Below the pieces are notes generated by a model. The model saw only the letters and a list, made by a program, of their open reading frames with translations. It was not told where the DNA came from and searched no databases. From NCBI RefSeq assembly GCF_900109525.1, contig NZ_FOAN01000001.1, positions 372,001 to 436,000 on the forward strand: a stretch of DNA of 64,000 nt, in the 5' to 3' direction. A program made the translations under genes and the position numbers. Positions 1 to 11,936 of the stretch are shown here, one piece after another; within the stretch, counting starts at the first letter, position 1, and every line of letters starts with the position of its first letter. Source of the DNA: Allobosea lupini. GTDB taxonomy: Bacteria > Pseudomonadota > Alphaproteobacteria > Rhizobiales > Beijerinckiaceae.

Positions 1-2082
<2,082 letters not shown>

Positions 2083-2178
2083 GGATTTGTCCCATCCCCC
2101 AAGGAATGCGTGCGCCAGCGGAGCCCCGCGGGCAGCGTCTGTCGTGAGACCCTAGCAGTCGACAAAGGAAGTCGTGAG

Positions 2179-3588
2179 ATGAAGAACGCCAAAGAGGTCC
2201 TGAAGGCGATCAAGGACAATGACGTCAAATACGTCGACTTCCGCTTCACCGATCCGCGCGGCAAGTGGCAGCACGTCACCTTCGACGTCTCGATGATCGA
2301 CGAGGAGATTTTCGCCGAGGGCACGATGTTCGACGGCTCCTCGATCGCCGGCTGGAAGGCGATCAACGAGTCCGACATGCTGCTGATGCCCGACCCGACG
2401 ACGGCCTGCATCGACCCGTTCTTCTCGGCCTCGACCATGGTCATCAACTGCGACGTGCTCGAGCCGGCCACCGGCGAACCCTACAGCCGCGACCCGCGCG
2501 GCATGGCCAAGAAGGCCGAGGCGTACCTCAAGTCGACCGGCATCGGCGACACCGTCTATGTCGGCCCCGAAGCTGAGTTCTTCGTTTTCGACGACGTAAA
2601 GTTCTCGGCCGACCCGTACAACACCGGCTTCAAGCTCGACAGCGTCGAGCTGCCGATCAACGGCCAGACCGAGTACGAAGGCGGCAATCTCGGCCACCGC
2701 ATCGCGATCAAGGGCGGCTACTTCCCGGTTCCGCCGCAGGATTCGGCGCAGGACATGCGCGGCGAGATGCTCGCTGCCATGGCGGCGATGGGCGTCAAGG
2801 TCGAGAAGCACCACCACGAGGTCGCCTCGGCCCAGCACGAACTCGGCATGAAGTTCGACACGCTGACGCATATGGCGGACCAGATGCAGGTCTATAAGTA
2901 CGCCATCCACAATGTCGCCCAGAGCTACGGCAAGACCGCGACCTTCATGCCCAAGCCGGTCTATGGCGACAACGGCTCGGGCATGCACGTCCACCTGTCG
3001 ATCTGGAAGGGTGGCAAGCCCCTCTTCGCCGGCAACAAGTACGCCGACCTGTCGCAGGAGTGCCTGTGGTTCATCGGGGGCGTCATCAAGCATGCCAAGG
3101 CGCTGAACGCCTTCACCAACCCGTCGACCAACTCCTACAAGCGCCTGGTCCCGGGCTATGAGGCGCCGGTGCTGCTCGCCTATTCGGCGCGCAACCGCTC
3201 GGCCTCCTGCCGTATCCCGTGGACGACTTCGCCGAAGGCCAAGCGCGTCGAGGTTCGCTTCCCCGATCCGATGGCGAACCCCTATCTCGCCTTCGCCGCG
3301 CTGACGATGGCCGGCCTCGACGGCATCCTCAACAAGATCGATCCGGGCCCGGCGATGGACAAGGATCTCTACGACCTGCCGCCGCGCGAGCTGAAGAAGA
3401 TCCCGACCGTCTGCGGCTCGCTGCGCGAGGCGCTGGATTCACTGAAGAAGGACAACGCTTTCCTCAAGGCCGGCGGCGTCTTCACCGACGACTTCATCGA
3501 GAGCTATATCGAGCTCAAGATGCAGGACGTGGCGCGCTTCGAGATGACGCCGCACCCGGTCGAGTTCACGATGTACTATTCCTACTGA
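2179..3588 (+). CDS. glnA: Glutamine synthetase type I
   Basis: Makes glutamine from glutamate, ammonia and ATP as a cytoplasmic dodecamer. It is 469 residues long, the usual GSI length. Visible landmarks are [10 protein letters not shown] near residue 50, the GSGMHVH active-site loop, NRSASCRIP, and the adenylylation site Tyr398 in DLYDLPPRE, so activity should be switched by GlnE under control of the upstream PII protein. A purine-rich ribosome site AAGGAAG lies 7-14 bp before the ATG at 2179; an in-frame upstream start at 2110 adds a non-conserved leader. A strong terminator follows at 3661. Confidence 0.98.
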   Translation: MKNAKEVLKAIKDNDVKYVDFRFTDPRGKWQHVTFDVSMIDEEIFAEGTMFDGSSIAGWKAINESDMLLMPDPTTACIDPFFSASTMVINCDVLEPATGEPYSRDPRGMAKKAEAYLKSTGIGDTVYVGPEAEFFVFDDVKFSADPYNTGFKLDSVELPINGQTEYEGGNLGHRIAIKGGYFPVPPQDSAQDMRGEMLAAMAAMGVKVEKHHHEVASAQHELGMKFDTLTHMADQMQVYKYAIHNVAQSYGKTATFMPKPVYGDNGSGMHVHLSIWKGGKPLFAGNKYADLSQECLWFIGGVIKHAKALNAFTNPSTNSYKRLVPGYEAPVLLAYSARNRSASCRIPWTTSPKAKRVEVRFPDPMANPYLAFAALTMAGLDGILNKIDPGPAMDKDLYDLPPRELKKIPTVCGSLREALDSLKKDNAFLKAGGVFTDDFIESYIELKMQDVARFEMTPHPVEFTMYYSY

Positions 3589-3660
3589 GCAGGTTTCCGG
3601 CCGGGCTTCGGGTCCGGACAGGATTTCCTCCTGGCTGCGGCGATCCGCAGTCCACCTTCG

Positions 3661-3688
3661 AACCGGGGCGGAAACGCCCCGGTTTTTT
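3661..3688 (+). terminator. Intrinsic terminator of glnBA
   Basis: AACCGGGGCG, a GAAA tetraloop, then CGCCCCGGTT run straight into a T-tract. It starts 72 bp after the glnA stop codon. The strong GC stem, stable tetraloop and T-run make this a clear rho-independent terminator. Confidence 0.92.
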
Positions 3689-3753
3689 CATGTCCAGCGT
3701 CCGGCCTCCCAACAGGGCGTTCGGCGCTCTTCGCATGGCGCCGCTCAAGGTAG

Positions 3754-3796
3754 CTTGCATCATGCAAGTCGCATCTGTAACTTGCATGATGCAAGT
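3754..3796. promoter_or_regulatory. Twin perfect palindromes overlapping a promoter of the HxlR-MATE operon
   Basis: CTTGCATCATGCAAG (3754-3768) and CTTGCATGATGCAAG (3781-3795) are perfect 7-bp-arm palindromes that differ only at the central base, with centres 27 bp apart. TTGCAT at 3755-3760 and TAACTT at 3778-3783 are separated by 17 bp and fit a -35/-10 pair, so each palindrome would cover one promoter hexamer. The regulator ATG is at 3812. The arrangement suggests autorepression by the HxlR protein encoded directly downstream. Confidence 0.65.
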
Positions 3797-3811
3797 CAAT
3801 CGAGACGACCC

Positions 3812-4330
3812 ATGAAACGGACCCCCTTCGCCGCGATGTCCTGCCCGATCGCCCGCGGCCTCGACCGCGTCGGCGAGTGGTGGAGCATCCTGATCCTGCG
3901 CGATGCCCTGCAAGGGTTGACCCGCTTCGACGAGTTCGAGCGCAGCTTGGGGATCGCGCCCAACATGCTGGCGCGACGGCTGGCAGGACTGGTCGACGGC
4001 GGCTTGGTGGAGAAGCGCGCCTATAGCGAGCGTCCGCGGCGGTACGATTACGTCCTGACCGAACGCGGCCGCGATTTCCGCGAGGTGGTGCAGGCGCTAC
4101 TCGCCTGGGGGAACCGGCACTTTGCGCCGGAGGGGCCGAGCATGCTCATCGTCGATCGGACGACGGGCCTGGCCGCCGAGCCGATCCTCGTCGACAGCGT
4201 CAGCGGCAAGTCGCTCGCCGACCCGATCTTCGAGACCAGGCCCGGCCCGGCACTGGGCAGTCGCGGTCTTGCGCGCCAGGCGTTGATCGCAGCGGCGCGC
4301 GTCCGGCACGAGGCGGAGAGCCGTTCGTGA
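3812..4330 (+). CDS. HxlR-family winged-helix transcriptional regulator
   Basis: A 172-residue DNA-binding regulator of the HxlR/MarR-like class, whose members often sense redox-active or electrophilic compounds. It begins MKRTPFAAMSCPIARGLDRV, with the N-terminal Cys typical of the family, followed by the winged helix (EWWSILILRDALQGLTRFDE, then GIAPNMLARRL and the wing YSERPRRYDYVLTERG). A C-terminal extension of about 60 residues goes beyond the minimal family length. The ATG at 3812 lies just after twin palindromes. The stop codon overlaps the GTG of the MATE gene by 4 bp, so the two are translationally coupled and the regulator very likely controls the exporter. Confidence 0.9.
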   Translation: MKRTPFAAMSCPIARGLDRVGEWWSILILRDALQGLTRFDEFERSLGIAPNMLARRLAGLVDGGLVEKRAYSERPRRYDYVLTERGRDFREVVQALLAWGNRHFAPEGPSMLIVDRTTGLAAEPILVDSVSGKSLADPIFETRPGPALGSRGLARQALIAAARVRHEAESRS

Positions 4331-5709
4331 CCACGACCGAGGCGGCGCCCGGAAACGCCATCCACAGCGCGCGCACGCTGCGTTTGCTCAACGACCCGAT
4401 CGTCCCGACGCTGCTGCGTCTCGCTTGGCCCAACATGCTGATCATGCTCGCCCAGGCCTCGACGGGCCTGATCGAGACATGGTGGGTCTCGCATCTCGGC
4501 ACCGAGGCGCTTGCGGGAATGGCTTTGGTCTTCCCGGCGGCAATGCTGATGCAGATGATTTCCGCCGGCGCGATGGGAGGCGGCATCTCCTCGGCCGTGG
4601 CCCGGGCCCTCGGCGCCGGCCAGCGCGAGGAAGCCGACGCGCTCGTGCTCCATGCCGTCGTGATCAACCTGCTGCTCGGACTGGTCTTCTCGGCGGTCAT
4701 GCTGGTCTGGGGGCGGCCGATCTATCGGGCACTCGGCGCGACCTCCGGCGAGCTTGATGCCGCCCTCGCCTATTCTGATGTCGTCTTCGCGGGAAACCTG
4801 CTGCTCTGGCTGATGAACGGCCTGGCGAGCGTCATCCGCGGTACCGGGAACATGCTTGTCCCGGCGCTGGTCACCATCGTCGGCGTCGCGCTGCTGATCC
4901 CGCTTTCACCACTGCTGATCTTCGGCTGGGGGCCGGTGCCCGCATTGGGCATCGCGGGAGCGGGCACCGCGCTCGTTCTGTTCTATGCGGGCGGAGCGGC
5001 CGCACTGGCCTGGTACGTGCTCTCTGGCAGGAACCTCGCGCATTTCCGCTGGGTGCCGCTGCGCTGGCCGCTGTTCTGGTCGATCCTGCGCGTCGGCGCT
5101 GTAGGCTCGGTGACGTCGCTGATGACCAATCTGACGATCGCGACCGCCACAGCTCTGGTCGCGGGTGCGGCGGGCGTCGGCGCCGTTGCCGGTTTCGGGA
5201 CAGGCGCACGGCTCGAATACCTGCTGATCCCGCTCGTCTTCGGGCTCGGCGCCCCGCTCGTCGCGCTGGTCGGCACCAATATCGGCGCGGGCCGCCAGGA
5301 CCGCGCACTGCGGATCGCGCTGACGGGCGGAGCCATCGCCTTTGCGCTGACGGAAGCGATCGGGCTGGCCGCCGCGGCATGGCCGGCGGCCTGGATCGGG
5401 CTTTTCACGACCGATCCTGCCGCGACCGCGACCGGAAGCCTCTATCTGCGGATCGTCGGGCCCGCCTATGGTTTCTTCGGCCTCGGCCTGTCGCTCTATT
5501 TCGCCTCGCAGGGTGCCGGCCAGTTGCGTTGGCCGTTGATCGCGGGCGGTGTCCGCATGACCATCGCATTGGGGATCGGCTCGCTGGCACTCGCGTCCGG
5601 CGGAGGGCTCACCGGGCTCTTTGCGGCGCTGGCGGCGGCTCTTCTCTGCTTCGGGTGCATCATGCTCGCCGCGGTCGCGAACGGGACCTGGTTCAGGCCG
5701 GTGTCCTGA
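4327..5709 (+). CDS. MATE-family multidrug efflux transporter
   Basis: An inner-membrane exporter of 460 residues, typical for MATE (NorM/DinF-like) antiporters that expel cationic or aromatic compounds using Na+ or H+. The protein is a chain of about twelve hydrophobic segments in two halves. The N-terminal part LRLAWPNMLIMLAQASTGLI and GGGISSAVARALGAGQREEA match the conserved MATE loop. It uses a GTG start at 4327, which overlaps the stop of the upstream HxlR gene in GTGA. The pair looks like a self-contained inducible resistance module; the substrate cannot be read from the sequence. Confidence 0.92.
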   Translation: MTTTEAAPGNAIHSARTLRLLNDPIVPTLLRLAWPNMLIMLAQASTGLIETWWVSHLGTEALAGMALVFPAAMLMQMISAGAMGGGISSAVARALGAGQREEADALVLHAVVINLLLGLVFSAVMLVWGRPIYRALGATSGELDAALAYSDVVFAGNLLLWLMNGLASVIRGTGNMLVPALVTIVGVALLIPLSPLLIFGWGPVPALGIAGAGTALVLFYAGGAAALAWYVLSGRNLAHFRWVPLRWPLFWSILRVGAVGSVTSLMTNLTIATATALVAGAAGVGAVAGFGTGARLEYLLIPLVFGLGAPLVALVGTNIGAGRQDRALRIALTGGAIAFALTEAIGLAAAAWPAAWIGLFTTDPAATATGSLYLRIVGPAYGFFGLGLSLYFASQGAGQLRWPLIAGGVRMTIALGIGSLALASGGGLTGLFAALAAALLCFGCIMLAAVANGTWFRPVS

Positions 5710-5814
5710 TCCGGGGGGCGCCGCGCAATCCCTTGTGCTGGGGCCGGCGCTCAACCGAAGCTTAGCAAAGCGGTGCGAAGGTGGGCCACCCGCCCATGCT
5801 GTAGATTGCCGCCG

Positions 5815-6948
5815 ATGCCCGCTGCCCCCGCCCCCTCCGTCGTCATCTTCGGCTCGGCCAAGCCCGTCACCTGCGCGGTGATGGACTACGCCTATCGGCT
5901 CGCCGGCGCCGTCAATGCGCTGCGCCCGGGCCTCGTCGCGATCCGGACGATCGAGCCGGAACGTCCGGCCGCCTTCATCGGCGCCATCGCCGAGGAATTG
6001 CGCCGCGACCGCATCGTGCATTTCCAGATGCCGATTGAGGGCTGGGGCAACAGCGTCGTGCCGGGCTCGGCGCTGATGGCGGCGCGGTTGATGACCCGCA
6101 AGGGCCGCATCGCCATCACCCTGCACGAATGGGCCTCGCTCAATCGCCTGCGCTATCTCTCGATGGTACCGGACATCCTCGCCTGCGACGGCTTCGTCCT
6201 CGTCTCGCCGCAGCAGCGCGAGGGCTTCCTGACGACGCCATTGGTCGGCGCGGCGAAGAAGCAGGCGGCGCCGGTCATCCCGATCGGCCCCAACATCATG
6301 CCGGCCCGGATCGATCCCGAGCGGGTCGCGGCGGAACGGGTGAAGCTGCGCGGCAGCGGCGCAAGCGAAGCCGATGTCGTTATCGGCTATTTCGGCGTGC
6401 TCTATGCCAGCAAGCGGCCCGATGTCCTGCTGCGCACGACGCAGGCGCTGCACCAGCGCGGCGTCAAGGCGCGCCTGCTGATCTGCGGCGATTTCCTCTG
6501 GGACAAACCTGGAGATCGCGAAGCCTTCCTTGCGCTCGCCAGCGAGCTCGGCGTCTCCGACTGGCTCGATTTCCGCGGCCGGATCGACGACGAGAGCGAG
6601 CTGATGGCGACGCTCTCGGCCGCCGATGTCTTCCTGCTGCCTTTCACCGACGGGATCAGCACGCGGCGCGGCAGCTTCCAGGCGGTCAGCCAGCTCGCGA
6701 TCCCGCTGGTCTCGACCGAACCGGAGCGGCAGGACGAGTTCGCGCTTGCGCCCGCGTTGAAGGCGAAGATCGACAATCCGGCGACCGTGCTCTGCCCGAC
6801 AGACGCCACGCCCGAGCGCTTCGCCGAGGCGATCCTCGCCGCCCAGGCCCGCAAGGCCGAGGCGATCGGCGTCGATCTCGCCAAGTTATGGAGTGAGGCC
6901 GCCCTCGCCCATATCAGCTTCTATGACGGCTTGAAGGCGCCTGCCTGA
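5815..6948 (+). CDS. Glycosyltransferase, GT-B fold (family 4-like)
   Basis: A 377-residue protein with a two-domain GT-B architecture. The N-terminal half starts PSVVIFGSAKPVTCAVMDYA and includes LHEWASLNRLRYL. The C-terminal half has IGYFGVLYASKRPDVLL, the typical opening of a nucleotide-sugar-binding domain, and ADVFLLPFTDGISTRRGS, the loop where family-4 enzymes bind the donor. Donor and acceptor are unknown. There are no partner polysaccharide genes beside it, so it is not part of a visible surface-glycan cluster. I chose ATG 5815 because the GTG at 5773 adds a low-complexity leader. A small membrane-protein gene is convergent 7 bp away. Confidence 0.75.
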   Translation: MPAAPAPSVVIFGSAKPVTCAVMDYAYRLAGAVNALRPGLVAIRTIEPERPAAFIGAIAEELRRDRIVHFQMPIEGWGNSVVPGSALMAARLMTRKGRIAITLHEWASLNRLRYLSMVPDILACDGFVLVSPQQREGFLTTPLVGAAKKQAAPVIPIGPNIMPARIDPERVAAERVKLRGSGASEADVVIGYFGVLYASKRPDVLLRTTQALHQRGVKARLLICGDFLWDKPGDREAFLALASELGVSDWLDFRGRIDDESELMATLSAADVFLLPFTDGISTRRGSFQAVSQLAIPLVSTEPERQDEFALAPALKAKIDNPATVLCPTDATPERFAEAILAAQARKAEAIGVDLAKLWSEAALAHISFYDGLKAPA

Positions 6949-6955
6949 AATACGC

Positions 6956-7156
6956 TCAGCGCAGCGCGACGATCGCCAGACCGATCAGCGCGACGATGGC
7001 GGCGCCCCACCAGAGCCGTCGCAGCTGCGCGCTCTCGGCATCGTGCCGCGTCTCTACGCTGGAGAGTTCCTCGTAAGCGAAGGCCTCGCCGGCAAAACGC
7101 GCGGCCCGCTCGAGGCCGGCAATACGGATCTTGGGTACAGCGGAACGCGACGCCAC
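6956..7156 (-). CDS. Small single-pass membrane protein, function unknown
   Basis: A 66-residue protein with a basic N-terminus (MASRSAVPKIRIAGLERAAR), an acidic middle and one hydrophobic segment at the C-terminus (WWGAAIVALIGLAIVALR). It would be anchored with most of the chain in the cytoplasm. It is convergent with the glycosyltransferase gene (7-bp gap) and divergent from parE. I do not recognise a family. The clean tail-anchor profile and the lack of any competing frame are the only support. Confidence 0.55.
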   Translation of the reverse strand: MASRSAVPKIRIAGLERAARFAGEAFAYEELSSVETRHDAESAQLRRLWWGAAIVALIGLAIVALR

Positions 7157-7457
7157 GAGACCTTCCCCCCTCTGGCCAGCTTAGCCGAATGTGATGTCGG
7201 AGCCAGTCCCGATTTGCATCGCGATGATGAAACCGGGGCCTTTAATGGCTGCTGAACCGACAAGTGCCGGCCAAGGTTCCATGGCCGACCGTGTCATCCT
7301 TGAATGACGGTTCGGCGACGGTCTCGCTGATCCTGACTTTCGGCGGCGATCCGATCGGTTTATTGCGGGAGAGCGGCGGGTTATAGGGGCTCCGGCAGGC
7401 GGTCGGCAGGCCGATGCGCTATCCTGCGATCTCAGCGAATCAGCGAGTGCGGTGACG
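7157..7457. other. Non-coding spacer between a small membrane-protein gene and parE
   Basis: This 301-bp divergent spacer contains no convincing open frame. It must hold the promoters of both flanking genes. A short inverted repeat GTCAT-N6-ATGAC is visible near 7292-7307, but no clear -35/-10 pair or T-tailed hairpin was found. Confidence 0.5.
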
Positions 7458-9521
7458 ATGACGGACGATCTCTTCGGCGAAGATGGCGGCAAGGAGATGC
7501 GCGAGGAATCGCGTGCGCCCGCCCCTGCGCCGAAGCCGGCCGCGCGCCCTGCTCCGCCGCAGCGCAGCGGCACGCCCTCCGAGGCCGGCTACGACGCGTC
7601 CGCGATCGAGGTGCTCGAGGGTCTGGAGCCGGTGCGGCGCCGGCCGGGCATGTATATCGGCGGGACCGATGAGCGGGCGCTGCATCACCTCTTCGCCGAG
7701 GTGATCGACAACGCCATGGACGAGGCGGTCGCCGGCCATGCCAGCTTCATCGATGTCGAGCTCTTCGCCGACGGCTCGCTCGCGGTCACCGACAATGGCC
7801 GCGGCATGCCGATCGACCCGCATCCGAAATTTCCGGACAAGTCGGCGCTCGAAGTCATCATGACGATCCTGCACGCCGGCGGAAAGTTCGACTCCAAGGT
7901 CTACGAGACCTCGGGCGGTCTCCACGGTGTCGGCGTCTCCGTCGTCAATGCGCTCTCCGATCTGGTCGAGGTGGAGGTGGCGCGCGGCCAGATGCTCTAT
8001 CGCCAGAGCTTCTCGCGCGGCATCCCGCTGGGGCCGCTGGAGACCGTCGGCCGGGCCCCGAACCGCCGCGGCACCCGCGTTCGCTTCCATCCGGACGCGC
8101 AGATCTTCGGCGAAGGCGCGCATTTCGTCCCGGCGCGGCTGTTCCGCATGGCCCGCTCCAAGGCCTATCTCTTCGGCGGCGTCGAGATCCGCTGGCGCTG
8201 CGCGCCGTCGCGCTTGCAGCCGGAAGGCGATGTCGCGGCCGAGGCGGTGTTCAAGTTCCCAGGCGGCTTGCGCGACTATCTCGCCCGCGAGATCGAGGGA
8301 AAGGACCTCGTCGCCGAGCCAATCTTCTCGGGCAAGATCACCAAGGAAGGCGGCCACGGCTCGCTCGAATGGGCGGTGGCCTGGCTCGCAACCGGTGAGG
8401 ACGGCTTCTCCTCTTCCTACTGCAACACCATCCCGACGCCGGAGGGCGGCACGCATGAATCCGGCCTGCGCATCGCGCTGCTGCGCGGCCTGCGCGACCA
8501 TGCCGAACGCATCGGCCAGTCAAAGCGCATGGCACAGGTCACCGCCGACGACGTGATGGCGACCTGCGCCGCCATGCTCTCGGTCTTCATTCGCGAGCCG
8601 GAATTCCAGGGCCAGACCAAGGACAAGCTGGCGACGCTTGAAGCTGCCCGTATCGTCGAGAACGCGATCCGCGATGCTTTCGACCATTGGCTCGCCGCCT
8701 CGCCGCAACAGGCGCTGAGGCTGCTCGACTGGTCGGTCGACCGGGCCGAGGAGCGCCAGCGCCGCCGCCTCGAGAAGGAAGTCTCGCGCAAGACCGCGAC
8801 ACGCAAGCTGAGATTGCCCGGCAAACTCGCCGATTGCAGCAATGCCGGCGCGGCAGGCTCCGAGCTGTTCATCGTCGAGGGCGATTCCGCCGGAGGCTCG
8901 GCCAAACAGGCGCGCAATCGCGCCAATCAGGCGATCCTGCCCCTGCGCGGCAAGATCCTCAACGTCGCCAATGCGACACGCGAGAAGCTCAACGCCAACC
9001 AGCAGCTCGCCGACCTGATCCTGGCGCTGGGCTGCGGCATCGGCAGCCAGTTCCGCGAGGACGACCTGCGTTACGAGAAGGTCATCGTGATGACCGACGC
9101 CGACGTCGACGGCGCCCATATCGCTTCGCTCCTGGTCACGTTCTTCTGGCGCCAGATGCCGCGCCTGATCGAGAAGGGGCATCTCTATTTGTCCGTGCCG
9201 CCGCTCTATCGGCTGCGTCATGGCACCAAGTCCGTCTATGCGAGGGACGAGGCCCATAAGGACGAGTTGATCGAGACTGTCTTCAAGGGCAAGAAGCCGG
9301 AGATCGGCCGCTTCAAGGGCCTGGGCGAGATGATGCCGGCCGAGCTCAAGGAGACCACGATGGACCCGAGCAAGCGCTCCCTGCTCAAGGTCATGGTCGA
9401 CCATGAGGCTAAGGAAGAGACCTCGGACACGGTCGAGCGGCTGATGGGCAACAAGCCCGAGGCGCGTTTCCTCTTCATCCAGGAGCGGGCCGCATTCGCC
9501 GGCGAGTTGATCGACCTGTGA
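7458..9521 (+). CDS. parE: DNA topoisomerase IV subunit B
   Basis: The ATPase subunit of topoisomerase IV, which decatenates daughter chromosomes with ParC. It has 687 residues. The GHKL ATPase shows [18 protein letters not shown] and [15 protein letters not shown]. The TOPRIM part shows [29 protein letters not shown] and [13 protein letters not shown], and the C-terminus has [20 protein letters not shown]. About 40 N-terminal residues rich in Pro and Ala precede the ATPase domain, a common alphaproteobacterial extension. ATG 7458 opens [12 protein letters not shown] at 7452 is a possible alternative. ParE rather than GyrB is favoured by this short N-terminus and length. parC is not in the window. 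Confidence 0.95.
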   Translation: MTDDLFGEDGGKEMREESRAPAPAPKPAARPAPPQRSGTPSEAGYDASAIEVLEGLEPVRRRPGMYIGGTDERALHHLFAEVIDNAMDEAVAGHASFIDVELFADGSLAVTDNGRGMPIDPHPKFPDKSALEVIMTILHAGGKFDSKVYETSGGLHGVGVSVVNALSDLVEVEVARGQMLYRQSFSRGIPLGPLETVGRAPNRRGTRVRFHPDAQIFGEGAHFVPARLFRMARSKAYLFGGVEIRWRCAPSRLQPEGDVAAEAVFKFPGGLRDYLAREIEGKDLVAEPIFSGKITKEGGHGSLEWAVAWLATGEDGFSSSYCNTIPTPEGGTHESGLRIALLRGLRDHAERIGQSKRMAQVTADDVMATCAAMLSVFIREPEFQGQTKDKLATLEAARIVENAIRDAFDHWLAASPQQALRLLDWSVDRAEERQRRRLEKEVSRKTATRKLRLPGKLADCSNAGAAGSELFIVEGDSAGGSAKQARNRANQAILPLRGKILNVANATREKLNANQQLADLILALGCGIGSQFREDDLRYEKVIVMTDADVDGAHIASLLVTFFWRQMPRLIEKGHLYLSVPPLYRLRHGTKSVYARDEAHKDELIETVFKGKKPEIGRFKGLGEMMPAELKETTMDPSKRSLLKVMVDHEAKEETSDTVERLMGNKPEARFLFIQERAAFAGELIDL

Positions 9522-9553
9522 GGCGAAGCCTGGCCGGCTCGCGCGCCGGGCTC

Positions 9554-9571
9554 CCCGGCAAGCCTGCCGGG
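9554..9571 (+). terminator. Hairpin just after parE
   Basis: CCCGGCA-AGCC-TGCCGGG forms a perfect 7-bp stem with a 4-base loop, 33 bp after the parE stop. It lacks a T-run, so it may act as an attenuator or mRNA 3'-end stabiliser rather than a strong intrinsic terminator. Confidence 0.35.
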
Positions 9572-9583
9572 CTGTCTTGCAAC

Positions 9584-9612
9584 CGACATGCGCGCACTTT
9601 GCGCGCATGTCG
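9584..9612. repeat. 12-bp-arm perfect inverted repeat between parE and the LysR gene
   Basis: CGACATGCGCGC and GCGCGCATGTCG flank a 5-base loop ACTTT. The arms are perfect over 12 bp. There is no T-tract on either side. It sits 63 bp after the parE stop and 75 bp before the LysR start, so it could be a transcription-stop hairpin for parE or a regulatory site for the LysR gene. Confidence 0.5.
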
Positions 9613-9686
9613 ACCGACCCGCACAATGCCGACCATGATCCCACCCAGGGCCACGAGTCCACGCCCTCCTTCCGGCCCTTGAGCGC

Positions 9687-10601
9687 ATGGGCGAGCCTCC
9701 TGCCTCTCCATCTCGACGCGATGCCCAGGCCTCGGCCCAGACCTCGCTCTGGGCCGATCTTGAAATCTTCCACGCCATCGCCGCCACGGGCGGCCTCGCT
9801 CTGGCAGCGTCTGCGCTCGGACTGAGCGAGACGACGGTTGCGCGGCGCCTGAAAGCGTTCGAGGCGCGTCTCGGCCTGCCACTGTTCAAGCGCGGCGCCA
9901 ACCGTCTGATCCCGACGCAGATCGGCCTATCGCTCGCCGAGGATGCGGCAGCGGCGGCCGAGGCCGTCGCGCGCTTCGCGACACGAGCGAACGCCGCCCG
10001 CGCCCGCGACGACGCTCCCGTCCGCATCACGGCGACGACCTCGATCAGCCTGTTCCTGACTCAGCACGCCGCCCGGCTCTCGGCGGCCGCGGGCGGCATC
10101 GAGATCGTCATCATCAGTACCCGCGAGCGGCTCGATCTGGCACGCGGCGAGGCCGAGATCGCGATCCGCATGCGCAAACCGCCAGGTGACGCCGGCTATT
10201 TCGGCCAGAAGGTCGGCAGGCTGGCGCAGGCCTTCTACGTCCACCGCGATGTCGATCCTTCGACCGCACCGGTGATCTCGGTCAGCCGCGACGTCTCCTC
10301 GCGGATCGAGCAGCACATCCTGGCCTGGGCCGCCGGACGGCCGATCGCCGCGCGCGTCGGCGATTCGGCTGCGCGCTATGAGAGCATCCGCTCATCCGGT
10401 GCGGTCTCGATGGCGCCCTGCTTCCTGGCGGATGCCGATGCGGGGCTGATCCGGCTGGAGGAACCGCCCGAGGCGACCGCCGACGAGATCTTCCTGGTCT
10501 CGCACGAGAGCAGCAGGCAGCGGCCAACTGTACTGGCCGCGCTCGACGCCTTGCGTGCACTGTTCCGTGAGCATCGGGGCAGGCTGGAAGGCAAGCGCTG
10601 A
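9687..10601 (+). CDS. LysR-family transcriptional regulator
   Basis: A 304-residue LysR regulator. The helix-turn-helix is plain: [20 protein letters not shown], then [22 protein letters not shown] at about residues 24-70. The remainder is the substrate-binding domain ([20 protein letters not shown], then the cleft-lining [18 protein letters not shown]). About 20 residues precede the helix-turn-helix, so the ATG at 9687 is plausible. LysR proteins usually regulate a divergent neighbour, but here the upstream neighbour parE is co-directional and the downstream gene is convergent, so the target is not obvious. Confidence 0.9.
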   Translation: MGEPPASPSRRDAQASAQTSLWADLEIFHAIAATGGLALAASALGLSETTVARRLKAFEARLGLPLFKRGANRLIPTQIGLSLAEDAAAAAEAVARFATRANAARARDDAPVRITATTSISLFLTQHAARLSAAAGGIEIVIISTRERLDLARGEAEIAIRMRKPPGDAGYFGQKVGRLAQAFYVHRDVDPSTAPVISVSRDVSSRIEQHILAWAAGRPIAARVGDSAARYESIRSSGAVSMAPCFLADADAGLIRLEEPPEATADEIFLVSHESSRQRPTVLAALDALRALFREHRGRLEGKR

Positions 10602-10620
10602 CGGCGCAGCGCGTTTTTCG

Positions 10621-11766
10621 TCACGATGTCTGGATGCCCAGATAGAGGCAGTAGAACGGCATCGTCCAATTGTGCATGTAGTCGTACTCGCCGTCGGTCT
10701 TCAGGCGAAAATTCGCCCATTCATTGCGCCAGCGGCCGACCGGCAGGAAATCCGAGCCGGGCAGCGGCGGCCCCTGCGAGGTCACTCCGCTGCGAAACAG
10801 CCTCTTCTTGCCCTTGGAGTTCGCCGGCCGAGTCTGCGGTACGGGATCGATGGCGTAGCTGGCGGCAATGTCGAACTGCTTCTCGGCATGTGAGACGAAC
10901 AGGTTGTGATCGCTGACGCCGCTCGAAAAGGTCATTGTCTCCAGAGTGTCGAACGAGAAGGCGCCGTTAGTCAGGTCGCTCATCTCGGTCAGCACCTGCC
11001 GCAGGAAGGCAGCGTCCCTGGCGAAGGGACCGAGCTCGCCGCCAGCCGCGCCGGAGCGGACGATCTGCATGTAGCCGAGATTGCGCTTCTGGGCCGCAAG
11101 CGTCTGGGCGCCCCAGCGATTGACGACATGATTCAGCAGCACATAGTCGATCAGCGGCTTCGACAGCGGATTGGTCCAGTTCAGCGCCGCGAGCCTGGCC
11201 CGCGTCTTCGGCCCCTGCCCGCCGAAGCCGTGGCTGATGCAGATCAGCAGGCGATCAGGCTTGACCTGCGCCGGCAGCAGCAGGATCACCGCGCGCTCGA
11301 TCCCGTCCTTGTTGCGGGCGGCGAAGATCGCGAGGCGCCCGGTCGTCAGCGGCATGATCTGGAAGTCGAGCGGCGGGCCGCCCGCTCCCTGCTTGTAGGT
11401 CGCGGTCTGGATCACGGCGATCGGCGGGATGACCTGCGTGATGAGGCCGTTCGCCGATGGAAAGGAGCCGAGGATCTCGTCGGTGACCAGCCTCACCGCC
11501 GACGGCTTCTTGGGAACCGGCACGGGCGGCGGAACCGGCAGGATATTGTTGAGGTTCTTGAGCAGGTTCTCGATCAGCTGCACCGTCAGCGGGCCGACGA
11601 CGCCATCCTTCTCGAGCTGATTGTTGCCCTGGAATTCCAGTACCCGGCCATGGGTCCGCGTGCCGAAGATGCCGTCGACGACGAGCTTGACCAGCCGCGT
11701 CGGCAGCATGTTGAGCTGGTTCTGCAGCAAGCGGACCGGCTCACCCCGTGCCCCCAGTTTCAGCAT
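10621..11766 (-). CDS. Peptidoglycan-binding-domain protein with an unassigned C-terminal domain
   Basis: A 381-residue protein. Residues 1-70 form a PG_binding_1 domain (LGARGEPVRLLQNQLN, VDGIFGTRTHGRVLEFQ, DGVVGPLT), normally used to dock on cell-wall peptides. A Pro-rich linker (PVPPPVPVPKKP) follows. The remaining roughly 280 residues contain RLLICISHGFGGQGPKTRAR, which resembles the oxyanion-loop region of alpha/beta hydrolases, and a large hydrophilic tail with GVSDHNLFVSHAEKQFD. I do not recognise this domain. There is no signal peptide, which is odd for a wall-binding module; export by a non-Sec route or a role in the cytoplasm is possible. It is convergent with the LysR gene. Confidence 0.7.
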   Translation of the reverse strand: MLKLGARGEPVRLLQNQLNMLPTRLVKLVVDGIFGTRTHGRVLEFQGNNQLEKDGVVGPLTVQLIENLLKNLNNILPVPPPVPVPKKPSAVRLVTDEILGSFPSANGLITQVIPPIAVIQTATYKQGAGGPPLDFQIMPLTTGRLAIFAARNKDGIERAVILLLPAQVKPDRLLICISHGFGGQGPKTRARLAALNWTNPLSKPLIDYVLLNHVVNRWGAQTLAAQKRNLGYMQIVRSGAAGGELGPFARDAAFLRQVLTEMSDLTNGAFSFDTLETMTFSSGVSDHNLFVSHAEKQFDIAASYAIDPVPQTRPANSKGKKRLFRSGVTSQGPPLPGSDFLPVGRWRNEWANFRLKTDGEYDYMHNWTMPFYCLYLGIQTS

Positions 11767-11936
11767 CCGACGCCCCTCTGACGGTGACGACCACTGACTG
11801 TTCTAGCGTAAGCCGTTTATTCGCGCCTAGCGATGGCGAACTGAGCCAGAGACGCTTCGCTAACCAAGTTTTTACAGCCGCTGCCGCATGCTCTGTCGAT
11901 CGGCGATCCCAGCCATTTGCTTTCCGGAGTTCTGCG

